A stretch of 17,236 bases of DNA from CAYQDR01 sp964416315 (lineage in GTDB: Bacteria; Methylomirabilota; Methylomirabilia; Rokubacteriales; DASRDR01), in NCBI GenBank assembly GCA_964416315.1, contig CAYQDR010000109.1:1-17236 (forward strand), given 5' to 3'. Below, piece after piece: positions 1 through 7,300 of the stretch (its first letter is position 1; the number at the start of each line of letters is the position of its first letter). A program made the position numbers and the translations under genes. Below the pieces are notes generated by a model, which worked only from the letters and a program-made list of their open reading frames with translations, ran no database searches and was not told where the DNA came from.

Positions 1-14
1 GAGCTGGCGTCGAC

Positions 15-18
<4 letters not shown>
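1..18 (+). CDS. 3' end of an upstream gene, probably livG (partial)
   Basis: Frame 1 reads E-L-A-S-T-stop, and the stop overlaps the GTG start of livF (GTGA). Such overlap is typical of consecutive ABC importer genes, and livG normally precedes livF. Only five codons are present, so the identity comes from context alone. Confidence 0.35.
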
Positions 19-740
<722 letters not shown>

Positions 741-747
741 GAGCCGC

Positions 748-1203
748 ATGGGAGCCGCCGGCGTCCACTTCGAAGAGTTCCGGGTCGGCGACCGCTACCG
801 GACGCTGGGCCGGACGGTCGCCGAGTACGAGATCCTGAGCTTCGTGACGCTGACCGGGTTCACGGAGCCCTTGTTCATGGACCTCGAGTACATCCAGCGG
901 GAGAGCGTGTTCAAGACGCGCGTCGCCCCGGGCGTGCTCACGTTCGCGATCGCGGAAGGCCTGACGATCCAGACCGGCATCCTCCACGGGACCGGGCTCG
1001 CGCTCCTCTCCTACGACGTGCGCGTGCTCGCGCCGGTCCTCGCCGGCGACACGATCCACGTCGAGATCGAGGTGACCGACAAGCGCGAGACGAAGAAGGC
1101 GGACCGCGGCGTCGTCACCTTCCGGCACCGGGTCGTGAACCAGCGGGGCGAGGCGGTGATGGAGGCGACGATCGCCCGCATGGTCAAGCGGGCCGCGGCG
1201 TGA
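748..1203 (+). CDS. MaoC-like hotdog-fold protein lacking the usual catalytic Asp/His
   Basis: A 151-residue single-hotdog protein resembling MaoC/R-hydratase-type acyl-CoA dehydratases: F-x-VGD near the N-terminus, the helix segment 31-49 (FVTLTG..EPLFMD) and a C-terminal strand pattern LAGDTIHVEIEVTDKRE. Active R-hydratases usually have Asp and His in this helix (LTGD..PLH). Here both positions look like Phe (Phe38, Phe43), so the protein may bind acyl-CoA or use other chemistry rather than hydrate enoyl-CoA. It starts 7 bases after livF with GGAG just upstream, so it is probably cotranscribed. The fold is likely; the reaction is unknown. Confidence 0.75.
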   Translation: MGAAGVHFEEFRVGDRYRTLGRTVAEYEILSFVTLTGFTEPLFMDLEYIQRESVFKTRVAPGVLTFAIAEGLTIQTGILHGTGLALLSYDVRVLAPVLAGDTIHVEIEVTDKRETKKADRGVVTFRHRVVNQRGEAVMEATIARMVKRAAA

Positions 1204-1212
1204 CGGCCGACC

Positions 1213-1250
1213 CCCTCACCCCAACCCTCTCCCCCGATGGGGGAGAGGGG
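1213..1250 (+). repeat. GC-rich palindromic intergenic repeat, copy 1
   Basis: CCCTCACCCC is followed by a perfect 11-bp inverted repeat: CCCTCTCCCCC at 1225-1235 and GGGGGAGAGGG at 1239-1249, with loop GAT. It fills the gap between the MaoC-like gene and the next gene. The right arm ends 5-6 bases before the ATG at 1256, so it can also act as the Shine-Dalgarno sequence. Similar copies lie at 5242-5282 and 13834-13871, in the same orientation. Confidence 0.85.
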
Positions 1251-1255
1251 ATCTG

Positions 1256-2242
1256 ATGCTCATCCTGACGCGGGCCGACCTGGAAGCCGTCCTGGAAGTC
1301 GACGTGGTGATCGCCGCCGTCGAGGAGGCCTTCCGGCAGCACGCTCGCCGGGCGGTGCGGCTCCTGCCCCGCCAGTCGCTCGCGCTCGAGGGCCGGGACG
1401 TGCTGCTCCTCATGCCCTGCGCCCTGCCGGGCGCGCGAGCCCTGGGGACGAAGACGGTGACCGTCTGCTTCGACAACCCGCGCCGCGGCCTGCCGACGAT
1501 CCTGGCCTCCTACCTCCTCCACGACCCCGAGACCGGGGAGCCGCTCGCCTTCATGGAAGCGGGCTACCTCACCGCCCTCCGGACCGGGGCGACCTCGGCC
1601 GCGGCCGCGAAGCGGCTCGCGCGCCCCGAGAGCCGGGTCGCGGCCTGCTTCGGGGCCGGCGTCCAGGCGGCGTTCCAGCTCCGCTGCCTCAAGGCCGTGC
1701 TGCCGCTCGAGCGCGCCGAGGTCGTCAGCCGGAGCCGGGAGACCGCCGCGGCCTTCGCCGAGCGGATGAGCGGGGCCCTCGGGCTCTCCGTGTCGCCGGC
1801 GGCCTCGGCGAGCGCGGCCCTGGCCGCCGCGGACGTCGTCGTCGCGGCCACGACCTCGGCCACGCCCGTCGTCGAGGGGCGCCGGCTCCAGCCGGGGACC
1901 CACGTGGACGCGGTCGGCGCGTTCACGCCGACGACGCGGGAGCTCGACACGGAGACGATCCGGCGGGCCCGGGTGTTCGTGGACACGTTCGAGGGGGCCT
2001 GGCACGAGGCCGGGGACGTCCTCCTGCCCGTCCAGGAGGGCGCGATCGGCCGGGAGCACGTCGCGGGCGAGCTGAGCGAGCTCGTCACCGGCGCGAAGCC
2101 CGGCCGCCGCGCGGCCGACGAGATCACGGTGTTCAAGTCGGTCGGGTTCGCCGCGGAGGACGCCGTCACCGCCCGGCTGGCCTACGACCGCGCCTGCGCC
2201 ACCGGGCGAGGCCTGACCGTGGACCTGCGGGGGCGCGCGTGA
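1256..2242 (+). CDS. Ornithine cyclodeaminase/mu-crystallin family NAD(P)-dependent enzyme
   Basis: 328 residues, full length for the family. Members include ornithine cyclodeaminase, alanine dehydrogenase, ketimine reductases such as delta1-pyrroline-2-carboxylate reductase, and opine-type dehydrogenases. Lys66 in GTKTVTV and Arg109 in TALRTGATSA correspond to the substrate-binding region. The Rossmann motif GAGVQA is at 133-138, and the conserved VFKSVG is near the C-terminus. The ATG at 1256 is preceded by the purine-rich arm of the palindromic repeat. The stop codon overlaps a GTG (GTGA at 2239-2242) that begins an FAD-oxidase-like reading frame. The exact substrate cannot be told from sequence; the neighbourhood points to amino acid or imino acid turnover. 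Confidence 0.87.
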   Translation: MLILTRADLEAVLEVDVVIAAVEEAFRQHARRAVRLLPRQSLALEGRDVLLLMPCALPGARALGTKTVTVCFDNPRRGLPTILASYLLHDPETGEPLAFMEAGYLTALRTGATSAAAAKRLARPESRVAACFGAGVQAAFQLRCLKAVLPLERAEVVSRSRETAAAFAERMSGALGLSVSPAASASAALAAADVVVAATTSATPVVEGRRLQPGTHVDAVGAFTPTTRELDTETIRRARVFVDTFEGAWHEAGDVLLPVQEGAIGREHVAGELSELVTGAKPGRRAADEITVFKSVGFAAEDAVTARLAYDRACATGRGLTVDLRGRA

Positions 2243-2261
2243 AGCGGACGGCTGACGTCGT
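2207..2261 (+). repeat. 55-base duplicate flanking the gap, left copy
   Basis: Identical to 2362-2416. It covers the last codons of the cyclodeaminase-family gene and the first codons of an FAD-oxidase-like frame. It abuts the N run directly, which points to an unmerged contig overlap rather than a biological repeat. Confidence 0.9.
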
Positions 2262-2361
2262 NNNNNNNNNNNNNNNNNNNNNNNNNNNNNNNNNNNNNNN
2301 NNNNNNNNNNNNNNNNNNNNNNNNNNNNNNNNNNNNNNNNNNNNNNNNNNNNNNNNNNNNN
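2262..2361. other. Assembly gap of exactly 100 N
   Basis: One hundred undetermined bases, a conventional placeholder of unknown size. Because the flanks are the same 55 bases, the true gap may be zero or negative (overlapping contigs). Reading frames drawn through the Ns are meaningless. Confidence 0.98.
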
Positions 2362-2416
2362 CGAGGCCTGACCGTGGACCTGCGGGGGCGCGCGTGAAGC
2401 GGACGGCTGACGTCGT
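2362..2416 (+). repeat. 55-base duplicate flanking the gap, right copy
   Basis: Base-for-base copy of 2207-2261. It starts at the first base after the Ns and ends where the left contig ends (…GACGTCGT). Confidence 0.9.
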
Positions 2417-2504
2417 GGTGATTGTCCAGCAAGAGGGGGAGTCCCAACCACTTCCCCCCTTGACCCCCCCACCCGGGGGTGGGACGCGGAGGCTCCCACA
2501 GTGA
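2394..2504 (+). pseudogene. Vestigial 5' end of a second FAD-dependent oxidase gene
   Basis: From GTG 2394 the frame reads MKRTADVVVI, nearly the same as the start of the intact oxidase downstream (MKRSADVVVI at 2501). The FAD-binding GGG motif does not follow. Instead the frame runs into low-complexity Pro/Gly-rich codons and stops after 36 codons at 2502-2504. The GTG overlaps the cyclodeaminase stop (GTGA), as a genuine coupled start would. The two 30-base starts are about 22/30 identical, with mostly synonymous or conservative changes. This suggests a diverged paralogue whose body is missing, either truly deleted or lost at the nearby assembly junction. Confidence 0.55.
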
Positions 2505-3682
2505 AGCGCAGCGCGGATGTCGTCGTCATCGGGGGCGGGGTCACGGGCTGCTCCATCGCCTTCCACCTCGCGGAGCGGGGCCTCCGGGACGTCGTCGTCC
2601 TGGAGCGGCGGTTCCTCGCCTCCGGGGGGACCGGCCGCTCGGTCGGCATCATGCGGCAGCTCTACCCGACCCCGGAGACGTCCCGCATGGTGCTCCACTC
2701 CCTCCGGGTCTTCCAGAACTTCCGCGAGATCACCGGGGGTGAGGCCGGCTACGTCCAGTGCGGGGCGCTCATCGCGGTGGCGCCCGCGCAGCGAGCGGCG
2801 CTCGCCAAGACCCTCGAGGCCCAGCGGGAGATCGGCATCCAGGCGCGGCTCCTCACCCCGGAGGACATCCGCGAGCTCGAGCCCCGGATCGACCCGTTCG
2901 CCGTCGGGGCCGCCGTGTACGAGCCCGAGTCGGGTTACGGCGACCCGACGGGCGTGACCGCGGGGTTCGCGGACGGCGCCCGCCGCCGCGGGGTCGCCAT
3001 CGAGCAGATGACCGAGGTGGTCGGGCTCCGGACCGAGGGCGACCGGATCGTGGGTGTCCGGACGGCCGCGGGCGACGAGGTCGCGACCCGCGTCGTCGTC
3101 AACGCGGCGGGCCTCTGGTGCCGGGAGATCGCGACCATGGCCGGCCTGAGCCTGCCGATCGTCGTCGGGCGGCACCCGGTCTTCATCATCGAGCGCACGA
3201 CCGCGTTCGGCCGGCCCCACCCGATCTACCTCGACCTCGCCAGCGGGACGTTCCTCCGGCCGGAGACGGGGGGCCTCACGCTGACGGGCTTCCTCGACGC
3301 GGACGAGCCCAACCACCCGATGGACCCCGAGGCGCTGGGGGCGGACGTCCCCTTCGACGAGGTCGCGCGCATCATGGAGCGCGCGAGCCGCTGCATCCCC
3401 GCGCTCGGCGACGCCCGGTACCAGCGCGGCTACGCGGGGGCGTTCGACATCTCGCCCGATTGGATGCCGATCCTCGACGAGACGCCGGTGCGGGGCCTCT
3501 ACGTGGCGGTCGGCATGTCCGGCCACGGCTTCAAGCTCTCGCCCGCGGTGGGCCGCCTGATGGCCGATCTCGTCACGGAGGGCCGCTCGAGCCTCACGGA
3601 CCTCGCCGCGTTCCGGCTCGACCGGTTCCGGACCGAGCCCCACGCGGACGCCGGCGCCTTCTCCCACTCCTACCTCCGCTGA
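2501..3682 (+). CDS. FAD-dependent oxidoreductase, DAO family (sarcosine/dimethylglycine oxidase-like)
   Basis: 393 residues with the N-terminal dinucleotide motif VVVIGGGVTGCSIAFHLAERG (residues 7-27). A second FAD-contact segment NAAGLWCREIA lies in the middle, and the C-terminal block GYAGAFDISPDWMPILDETP..GLYVAVGMSGHGFKLSPAVG is characteristic of sarcosine oxidase beta-type and related DAO enzymes. These flavoproteins oxidise secondary or tertiary amino acids such as sarcosine, dimethylglycine, glycine or proline to imines. The GTG start at 2501 has GGAGG at 2488-2492. The upstream 75 bases are C/G-rich low-complexity sequence with a short palindrome (CCCACCC/GGGTGGG). An aldehyde dehydrogenase and the glycine cleavage genes follow, fitting demethylation of N-methylglycines, but the substrate is inferred. 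Confidence 0.88.
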   Translation: MKRSADVVVIGGGVTGCSIAFHLAERGLRDVVVLERRFLASGGTGRSVGIMRQLYPTPETSRMVLHSLRVFQNFREITGGEAGYVQCGALIAVAPAQRAALAKTLEAQREIGIQARLLTPEDIRELEPRIDPFAVGAAVYEPESGYGDPTGVTAGFADGARRRGVAIEQMTEVVGLRTEGDRIVGVRTAAGDEVATRVVVNAAGLWCREIATMAGLSLPIVVGRHPVFIIERTTAFGRPHPIYLDLASGTFLRPETGGLTLTGFLDADEPNHPMDPEALGADVPFDEVARIMERASRCIPALGDARYQRGYAGAFDISPDWMPILDETPVRGLYVAVGMSGHGFKLSPAVGRLMADLVTEGRSSLTDLAAFRLDRFRTEPHADAGAFSHSYLR

Positions 3683-3717
3683 ACGCGGGCGCGCCGGGCG
3701 GCGTAGACTAGGCACAG

Positions 3718-3735
3718 GAGGGGCGCACGCCCCTC
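3718..3735 (+). other. Short hairpin before the aldehyde dehydrogenase
   Basis: GAGGGGC (3718-3724) pairs with GCCCCTC (3729-3735) around a GCAC loop, just upstream of the ribosome-binding site at 3741-3745. There is no U-tract, so it is not a convincing terminator. It may be an mRNA 5' structure. Confidence 0.35.
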
Positions 3736-3751
3736 GGTGAGGAGGTGTGGT

Positions 3752-5236
3752 ATGCCGACGACCTATCGGAACTACATCGGCGGGGAGTGGGTCCCCGCGG
3801 TGTCGGGGCGGACCTTCGAGGACCTGAACCCCGCCGACCGGAGCGAGGTGCTCGGCCTCTTCCCGCGCTCCGACGCGACCGACGTGGACCGTGCCGCGGG
3901 GGCGGCGCGCGAGGCCTTCCGGACCTGGCGCCTGGTCCCGGCGCCGAAGCGGGCGGAGATCGTCTTCCGCACCGGCGAGCTCCTGATCCGCCGCAAGGAG
4001 GAGCTGGCGCGCCTCATGACGCGGGAGATGGGCAAGGTGCTCGCCGAGGCCCGGGGCGACGTCCAGGAGGGGATCGACACCGCCTACTACATGGCCGGGG
4101 AGGGCCGGCGGCTGTTCGGGCACCAGGTCCCGTGCGAGCTGCCCTCGAAGTTCGGCGTGGCGATGCGCGTGCCGGTCGGGGTCGTGGCCGCGATCACGCC
4201 CTGGAACTTCCCCCTCGCGATCCCCACCTGGAAGCTCCTGCCGGCGCTCGTCTGCGGCAACACGATCGTCTTCAAGCCGGCCGAGGACACGCCGCTCCTC
4301 GCCCACACGTTCCTCGAGATCCTGCTCGAGGCGGGGCTGCCCAAGGGCGTCGTGAACCTCGTCCACGGCCACGGCGAGGAGGCCGGCGCCGCGCTCGTCC
4401 GGCACCCCGGCGTCAACCTCGTCTCCTTCACGGGCTCCACCGAGGTCGGGCGCGAAGTCGCGAAGGTCTGCGCCGACACGTACAAGAAGGTCTCCCTCGA
4501 GATGGGCGGGAAGAACGCGATCCTCGTCATGGACGACGCGGCGCTGGACCTGGCGGTGGACGGGGCGGTCTGGGGGGGCTTCGGCACGTCCGGCCAGCGC
4601 TGCACGGCCGCGAGCCGGGTGATCGTTCACGACCGCGTGCACGAGGCCTTCACCGAGGCGTTCGTCGAGCGAGCCCGGCGGCTCCGGCTCGGCTCCGGCC
4701 TCGACGAGAAGACCGACGTCGGGCCCGTGATCAACGAGACCCAGCTCCAGCGGATCCACGACTACACCGAGGTCGGGCGGCGCGAGGGTGCGAAGGTCCT
4801 GATCGGCGGGGAGATCGCGACCGAGGGGGAGCTCCGGAAGGGGTTCTTCTACAAGCCGACCATCTTCGACGACGTGGACCCGAAGATGCGGGTTGCCCGC
4901 GAGGAGATCTTCGGGCCGAGCGTCGCGGTCCTGCGCGCCCGGAGCCTCGAGGACGCGATCGAGATCTGCAACAACACCCACTACGGGCTCTCGTCGGCCA
5001 TCTACACGCGGGACATTCACCGCGCATTCCAGGCGATCCAGGACATCGCCACGGGCATCACCTACGTGAACGCGTCCACGATCGGCGCGGAGATCCAGTT
5101 CCCCTTCGGCGGCGTCCGCCAGACCGGCAACGGCCACCGGGAGGGCGGCTGGACCGTGCTCGACATCATGACCGAGTGGAAGACGGTGTACATCGACTAC
5201 TCGGGGAAGCTCCAGCGGGCCCAGATCGACGTGTGA
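3752..5236 (+). CDS. NAD(P)-dependent aldehyde dehydrogenase
   Basis: 494 residues, typical of the ALDH superfamily, oxidising an aldehyde or semialdehyde to the acid. From the ATG at 3752 the hallmarks are: oxyanion Asn152 in TPWNFP, cofactor Lys175 in FKPAE, FTGSTEVG at 226-233, general base Glu250 in LEMGGKN, and nucleophile Cys284 in GQRCTA. The C-terminal FPFGGVRQTGNGHREGG resembles semialdehyde dehydrogenases of the ALDH7/ketoglutaric-semialdehyde type. I chose ATG 3752 because GGAGG at 3741-3745 is well placed. A GTG at 3737 in the same frame would run through that site. Position after the FAD oxidase suggests it could handle the aldehyde released, but the substrate is not established. 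Confidence 0.93.
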   Translation: MPTTYRNYIGGEWVPAVSGRTFEDLNPADRSEVLGLFPRSDATDVDRAAGAAREAFRTWRLVPAPKRAEIVFRTGELLIRRKEELARLMTREMGKVLAEARGDVQEGIDTAYYMAGEGRRLFGHQVPCELPSKFGVAMRVPVGVVAAITPWNFPLAIPTWKLLPALVCGNTIVFKPAEDTPLLAHTFLEILLEAGLPKGVVNLVHGHGEEAGAALVRHPGVNLVSFTGSTEVGREVAKVCADTYKKVSLEMGGKNAILVMDDAALDLAVDGAVWGGFGTSGQRCTAASRVIVHDRVHEAFTEAFVERARRLRLGSGLDEKTDVGPVINETQLQRIHDYTEVGRREGAKVLIGGEIATEGELRKGFFYKPTIFDDVDPKMRVAREEIFGPSVAVLRARSLEDAIEICNNTHYGLSSAIYTRDIHRAFQAIQDIATGITYVNASTIGAEIQFPFGGVRQTGNGHREGGWTVLDIMTEWKTVYIDYSGKLQRAQIDV

Positions 5237-5673
5237 TGCCACCCTCACCCCATCCCTCCCCCTCCACGCGAGGGAGAGGGGGCGCGGTCGCGCTCGCGCT
5301 GATCGCGACCCTGGTGGCGGTCGGCGCGGCCGCCCAGGAGCGCGCGGACCTGCCGGAGATCGTCCGGGTCGTCGCGCCGCCCCGGCTCCGCGTCGGGACC
5401 GAGGGCGAGGTCCGGCTCACCTTCCGTGCGCCGCAGGCCAACGTCGTGGCCGTCCTCCGGGCGGTCGACGACCTCGACGGGCCCATCGCGCGCCGGGCCA
5501 CGAGCCAGCGGGAGTTCGGGGTCCTGACCCGGGCCTTCGGGCACGAGGCGGGCGAGCTGATCGTGCCGCTGTCGTTCGCGACGGCCGGCTGGAAGCGCGT
5601 CACCCTGACGCTCGTGACCGACGAGCGGGCGCTGTCCGAACCCGTGATCGTGGAGGTGGAAGCGGTGCCGTGA
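5236..5673 (+). CDS. Small predicted secreted protein, N-terminus encoded by a repeat
   Basis: 145 residues, no family recognised. The ATG overlaps the aldehyde dehydrogenase stop (TGATG). Residues 1-16 are Pro/Ser-rich with two Arg. A hydrophobic stretch follows at about 17-33 and ends in AAAQE, a plausible signal peptidase I site after Ala33. The mature part, about 112 residues, is rich in Val and strand-like (VRVVAPPRLRVGTEGEVRLT; a Trp in FATAGWKRVTLTLV), suggesting a small beta-sandwich in the periplasm or cell exterior. The first 16 codons coincide with palindromic repeat copy 2. I see no better in-frame start after the repeat, so the repeat seems to supply the n-region of the signal peptide. 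Confidence 0.65.
   Translation: MPPSPHPSPSTRGRGGAVALALIATLVAVGAAAQERADLPEIVRVVAPPRLRVGTEGEVRLTFRAPQANVVAVLRAVDDLDGPIARRATSQREFGVLTRAFGHEAGELIVPLSFATAGWKRVTLTLVTDERALSEPVIVEVEAVP
5242..5282 (+). repeat. GC-rich palindromic repeat, copy 2 (inside a reading frame)
   Basis: Begins with the same CCCTCACCCC as copies 1 and 3. The inverted repeat here is CCTCCCCCTC (5255-5264) with GAGGGAGAGG (5270-5279), one mismatch, loop CACGC. It is degenerate relative to the other two copies and lies within the first codons of the small secreted protein gene. Confidence 0.75.
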
Positions 5674-5683
5674 CCAGGCGCGG

Positions 5684-5712
5684 TTGAAAACGGGCGTGGC
5701 CGCGTGGATAAT
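5684..5712 (+). promoter_or_regulatory. Sigma70-type promoter of the glycine cleavage operon
   Basis: TTGAAA at 5684-5689, a 17-base spacer, then GATAAT at 5707-5712 (TAATAT overlaps at 5709-5714). This A/T-rich patch stands out in a very GC-rich background. The predicted start of transcription near 5719-5720 leaves a 5' UTR of about 45 bases, too short for a glycine riboswitch. Confidence 0.75.
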
Positions 5713-5764
5713 ATCGCTCGTTGCGCGCCCGCCCGTGATCCCGCGCGCCACACCGAGGAGCGCG

Positions 5765-6880
5765 ATGGTCGAGCCCGACGCCGCCCTGCTGAAACGCACC
5801 CCGCTCCACGCGGCGCACGTGCGCCGCGGGGCCCGCATGGTCGGATTCGGCGGCTGGGAGATGCCCGTCCAGTACGCGGGGATCGTCGAGGAGCACCGGA
5901 CCGTCCGCTCGGCGGTCGGCTGCTTCGACGTGAGCCACATGGGCGAGTTCGAGTTCCACGGCCCGGACGCCGGGCGGGCGCTCCAGCGCCTCACCACGAA
6001 CGACGTCGCGGCACTCGAGGTCGGCCAGGTGCAGTACTCGCTCCTCTGTTACGAGGACGGCGGCATCGTGGACGACCTGACGCTCTATCGTCTCGCCGAC
6101 GACCGCTACATGATGACGGTCAACGCCGCCAACATCGACAAGGACTGGGCCTGGGTCACGGCGCACCTCGACGGGCGCGTCGAGGCGAGGAACGCGAGCG
6201 CCGAGACGGGGCTGATCGCGGTGCAGGGGCCGAACGCCGAAGGTCTGGTGGGCCGGCTCGCCGACCGCGACGTGACGACGATCGGGTACTACCGCTTCGT
6301 CCGGGGGCGCGTCGCCGGGGTCGCGGCCACCGTCTCGCGCACGGGCTACACGGGCGAGGACGGCTTCGAGCTCTACCTCCCCGCCGCCGACACCGAGCGC
6401 GCGTGGGAAGCGCTCCTCGGGGAGGGCGAGCGGGGCGGCGTGGTGCCCGTTGGGCTCGGCGCCCGGGACACGCTGCGTCTGGAGATGAAGTACGCGCTGT
6501 ACGGGAACGATATCGACCAGACCACGAACCCCATCGAGGCCGGGCTCGCCTGGGTCGTGAAGCTCGCGAAGGGCGACTTCACCGGAAGGGCGGCGATCGA
6601 GCGCGTGAAGGTCGAGGGCCCGCGCCGCCGCCTCGTCGGCTTCGAGATGGTGGACCGGGCCGTCCCGCGGCACGGCTACCGGCTGCTCCGCGGCGGGAGC
6701 GAGGTCGGCCACGTCACCTCCGGTTCCTACGGGCCCTCGGTGGACCGGTACATCGGCGTGGGCTACGTGGCGACGGCGCTCGCGGAGGTGGGCACCGAGA
6801 TCGACGTCGAGGTGCGGGGGCAGCCGCAGAAGGCGCGCGTGGTCAAGACGCCGTTTCACCCCCCGAAGGTGAAAAGGTGA
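5765..6880 (+). CDS. gcvT: Glycine cleavage system T protein (aminomethyltransferase)
   Basis: Transfers the methylene group from aminomethyl-lipoyl GcvH to tetrahydrofolate, giving 5,10-methylene-THF and ammonia. From ATG 5765 the protein is 371 residues, the usual length. Family motifs are KRTPLH at 10-15, GFGGWEMPVQY at 27-37, FDVSHMGEFE at 54-63, the conserved Asp pair in VDDLTLYR (103-104), and SRTGYTGEDGFELY, followed by LRLEMKYALYGNDIDQTTNPIEAGL. GAGGAG at 5755-5760 is the ribosome-binding site. The longer reading frame beginning with TTG at 5684 is rejected because it starts inside the -35 box. First gene of a gcvT-H-PA-(hydrolase)-PB-lipM cluster. Confidence 0.95.
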   Translation: MVEPDAALLKRTPLHAAHVRRGARMVGFGGWEMPVQYAGIVEEHRTVRSAVGCFDVSHMGEFEFHGPDAGRALQRLTTNDVAALEVGQVQYSLLCYEDGGIVDDLTLYRLADDRYMMTVNAANIDKDWAWVTAHLDGRVEARNASAETGLIAVQGPNAEGLVGRLADRDVTTIGYYRFVRGRVAGVAATVSRTGYTGEDGFELYLPAADTERAWEALLGEGERGGVVPVGLGARDTLRLEMKYALYGNDIDQTTNPIEAGLAWVVKLAKGDFTGRAAIERVKVEGPRRRLVGFEMVDRAVPRHGYRLLRGGSEVGHVTSGSYGPSVDRYIGVGYVATALAEVGTEIDVEVRGQPQKARVVKTPFHPPKVKR

Positions 6881-6904
6881 AGAAGTAGAGTCGGAGGAGG
6901 CCTC

Positions 6905-7300
6905 ATGGCGACCTATCCGGCGGAGCTCAAGTACACCCGGGAGCACGAGTGGGCCCGGGCCGAGGGCAAGCGCGCGCGGGTCGGGATCACGGACTACGCG
7001 CAGGACCAGCTCGGGGACGTGGTCTTCGTCGAGCTGCCGAAGGTCGGGACGCGCGTCAGCCAGATGCAGCCGTTCGGCGTCGTGGAGTCGGTCAAGGCCG
7101 TCTCCGACCTCTACGCGCCGCTCTCCGGCGAGGTCGTGGAGGTGAACGAGAGCCTCGCCCAGCGGCCGGAGCAGGTCAACCAGGACCCGTACGGGGCGGG
7201 CTGGATGATCGTGATCGCGCTGGCCGATGAGAAGGAGCTCGGCGGGCTGATGAGCGCGGCGGACTACGAGGCCTTCATCCAGACGGCGGGGGGACACTGA
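6905..7300 (+). CDS. gcvH: Glycine cleavage system H protein (lipoyl carrier)
   Basis: Carries the aminomethyl group on a lipoylated lysine between the P, T and L proteins. The 131-residue protein has YTREHEWA at 10-17, VGITDYAQDQLGDVVFVELP at 26-45, and the lipoylation motif GVVESVKAVSDLYAP with acceptor Lys64. The C-terminal NQDPYGAGWMIVI is typical of the family. GGAGGAGG lies just upstream of the ATG. The stop overlaps the start of gcvPA (TGATG). A lipoyl attachment enzyme is encoded later in the same cluster. Confidence 0.97.
   Translation: MATYPAELKYTREHEWARAEGKRARVGITDYAQDQLGDVVFVELPKVGTRVSQMQPFGVVESVKAVSDLYAPLSGEVVEVNESLAQRPEQVNQDPYGAGWMIVIALADEKELGGLMSAADYEAFIQTAGGH

Noticed and set aside
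2468..2483. Palindrome CCCACCC/GGGTGGG before the FAD oxidase as another copy of the repeat family
   Set aside because: It lacks the CCCTCACCCC lead and the CTCTCCCC arm and has only a 2-base loop; it appears to be unrelated low-complexity sequence.
3679..3709. Promoter CTGAAC...TAGACT before the aldehyde dehydrogenase
   Set aside because: The spacer is 19 bases and both hexamers are weak; read-through from the FAD oxidase gene 69 bases upstream is at least as likely.
3737..3751. GTG 3737 as the start of the aldehyde dehydrogenase
   Set aside because: The five extra codons overlap the GGAGG ribosome-binding site that serves ATG 3752.
1184..5248. A 1354-residue minus-strand open frame crossing the N gap
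   Set aside because: It is antisense to several recognised genes, is Arg/Pro/Gly-rich as expected of GC-rich shadow frames, and includes undetermined residues from the Ns.
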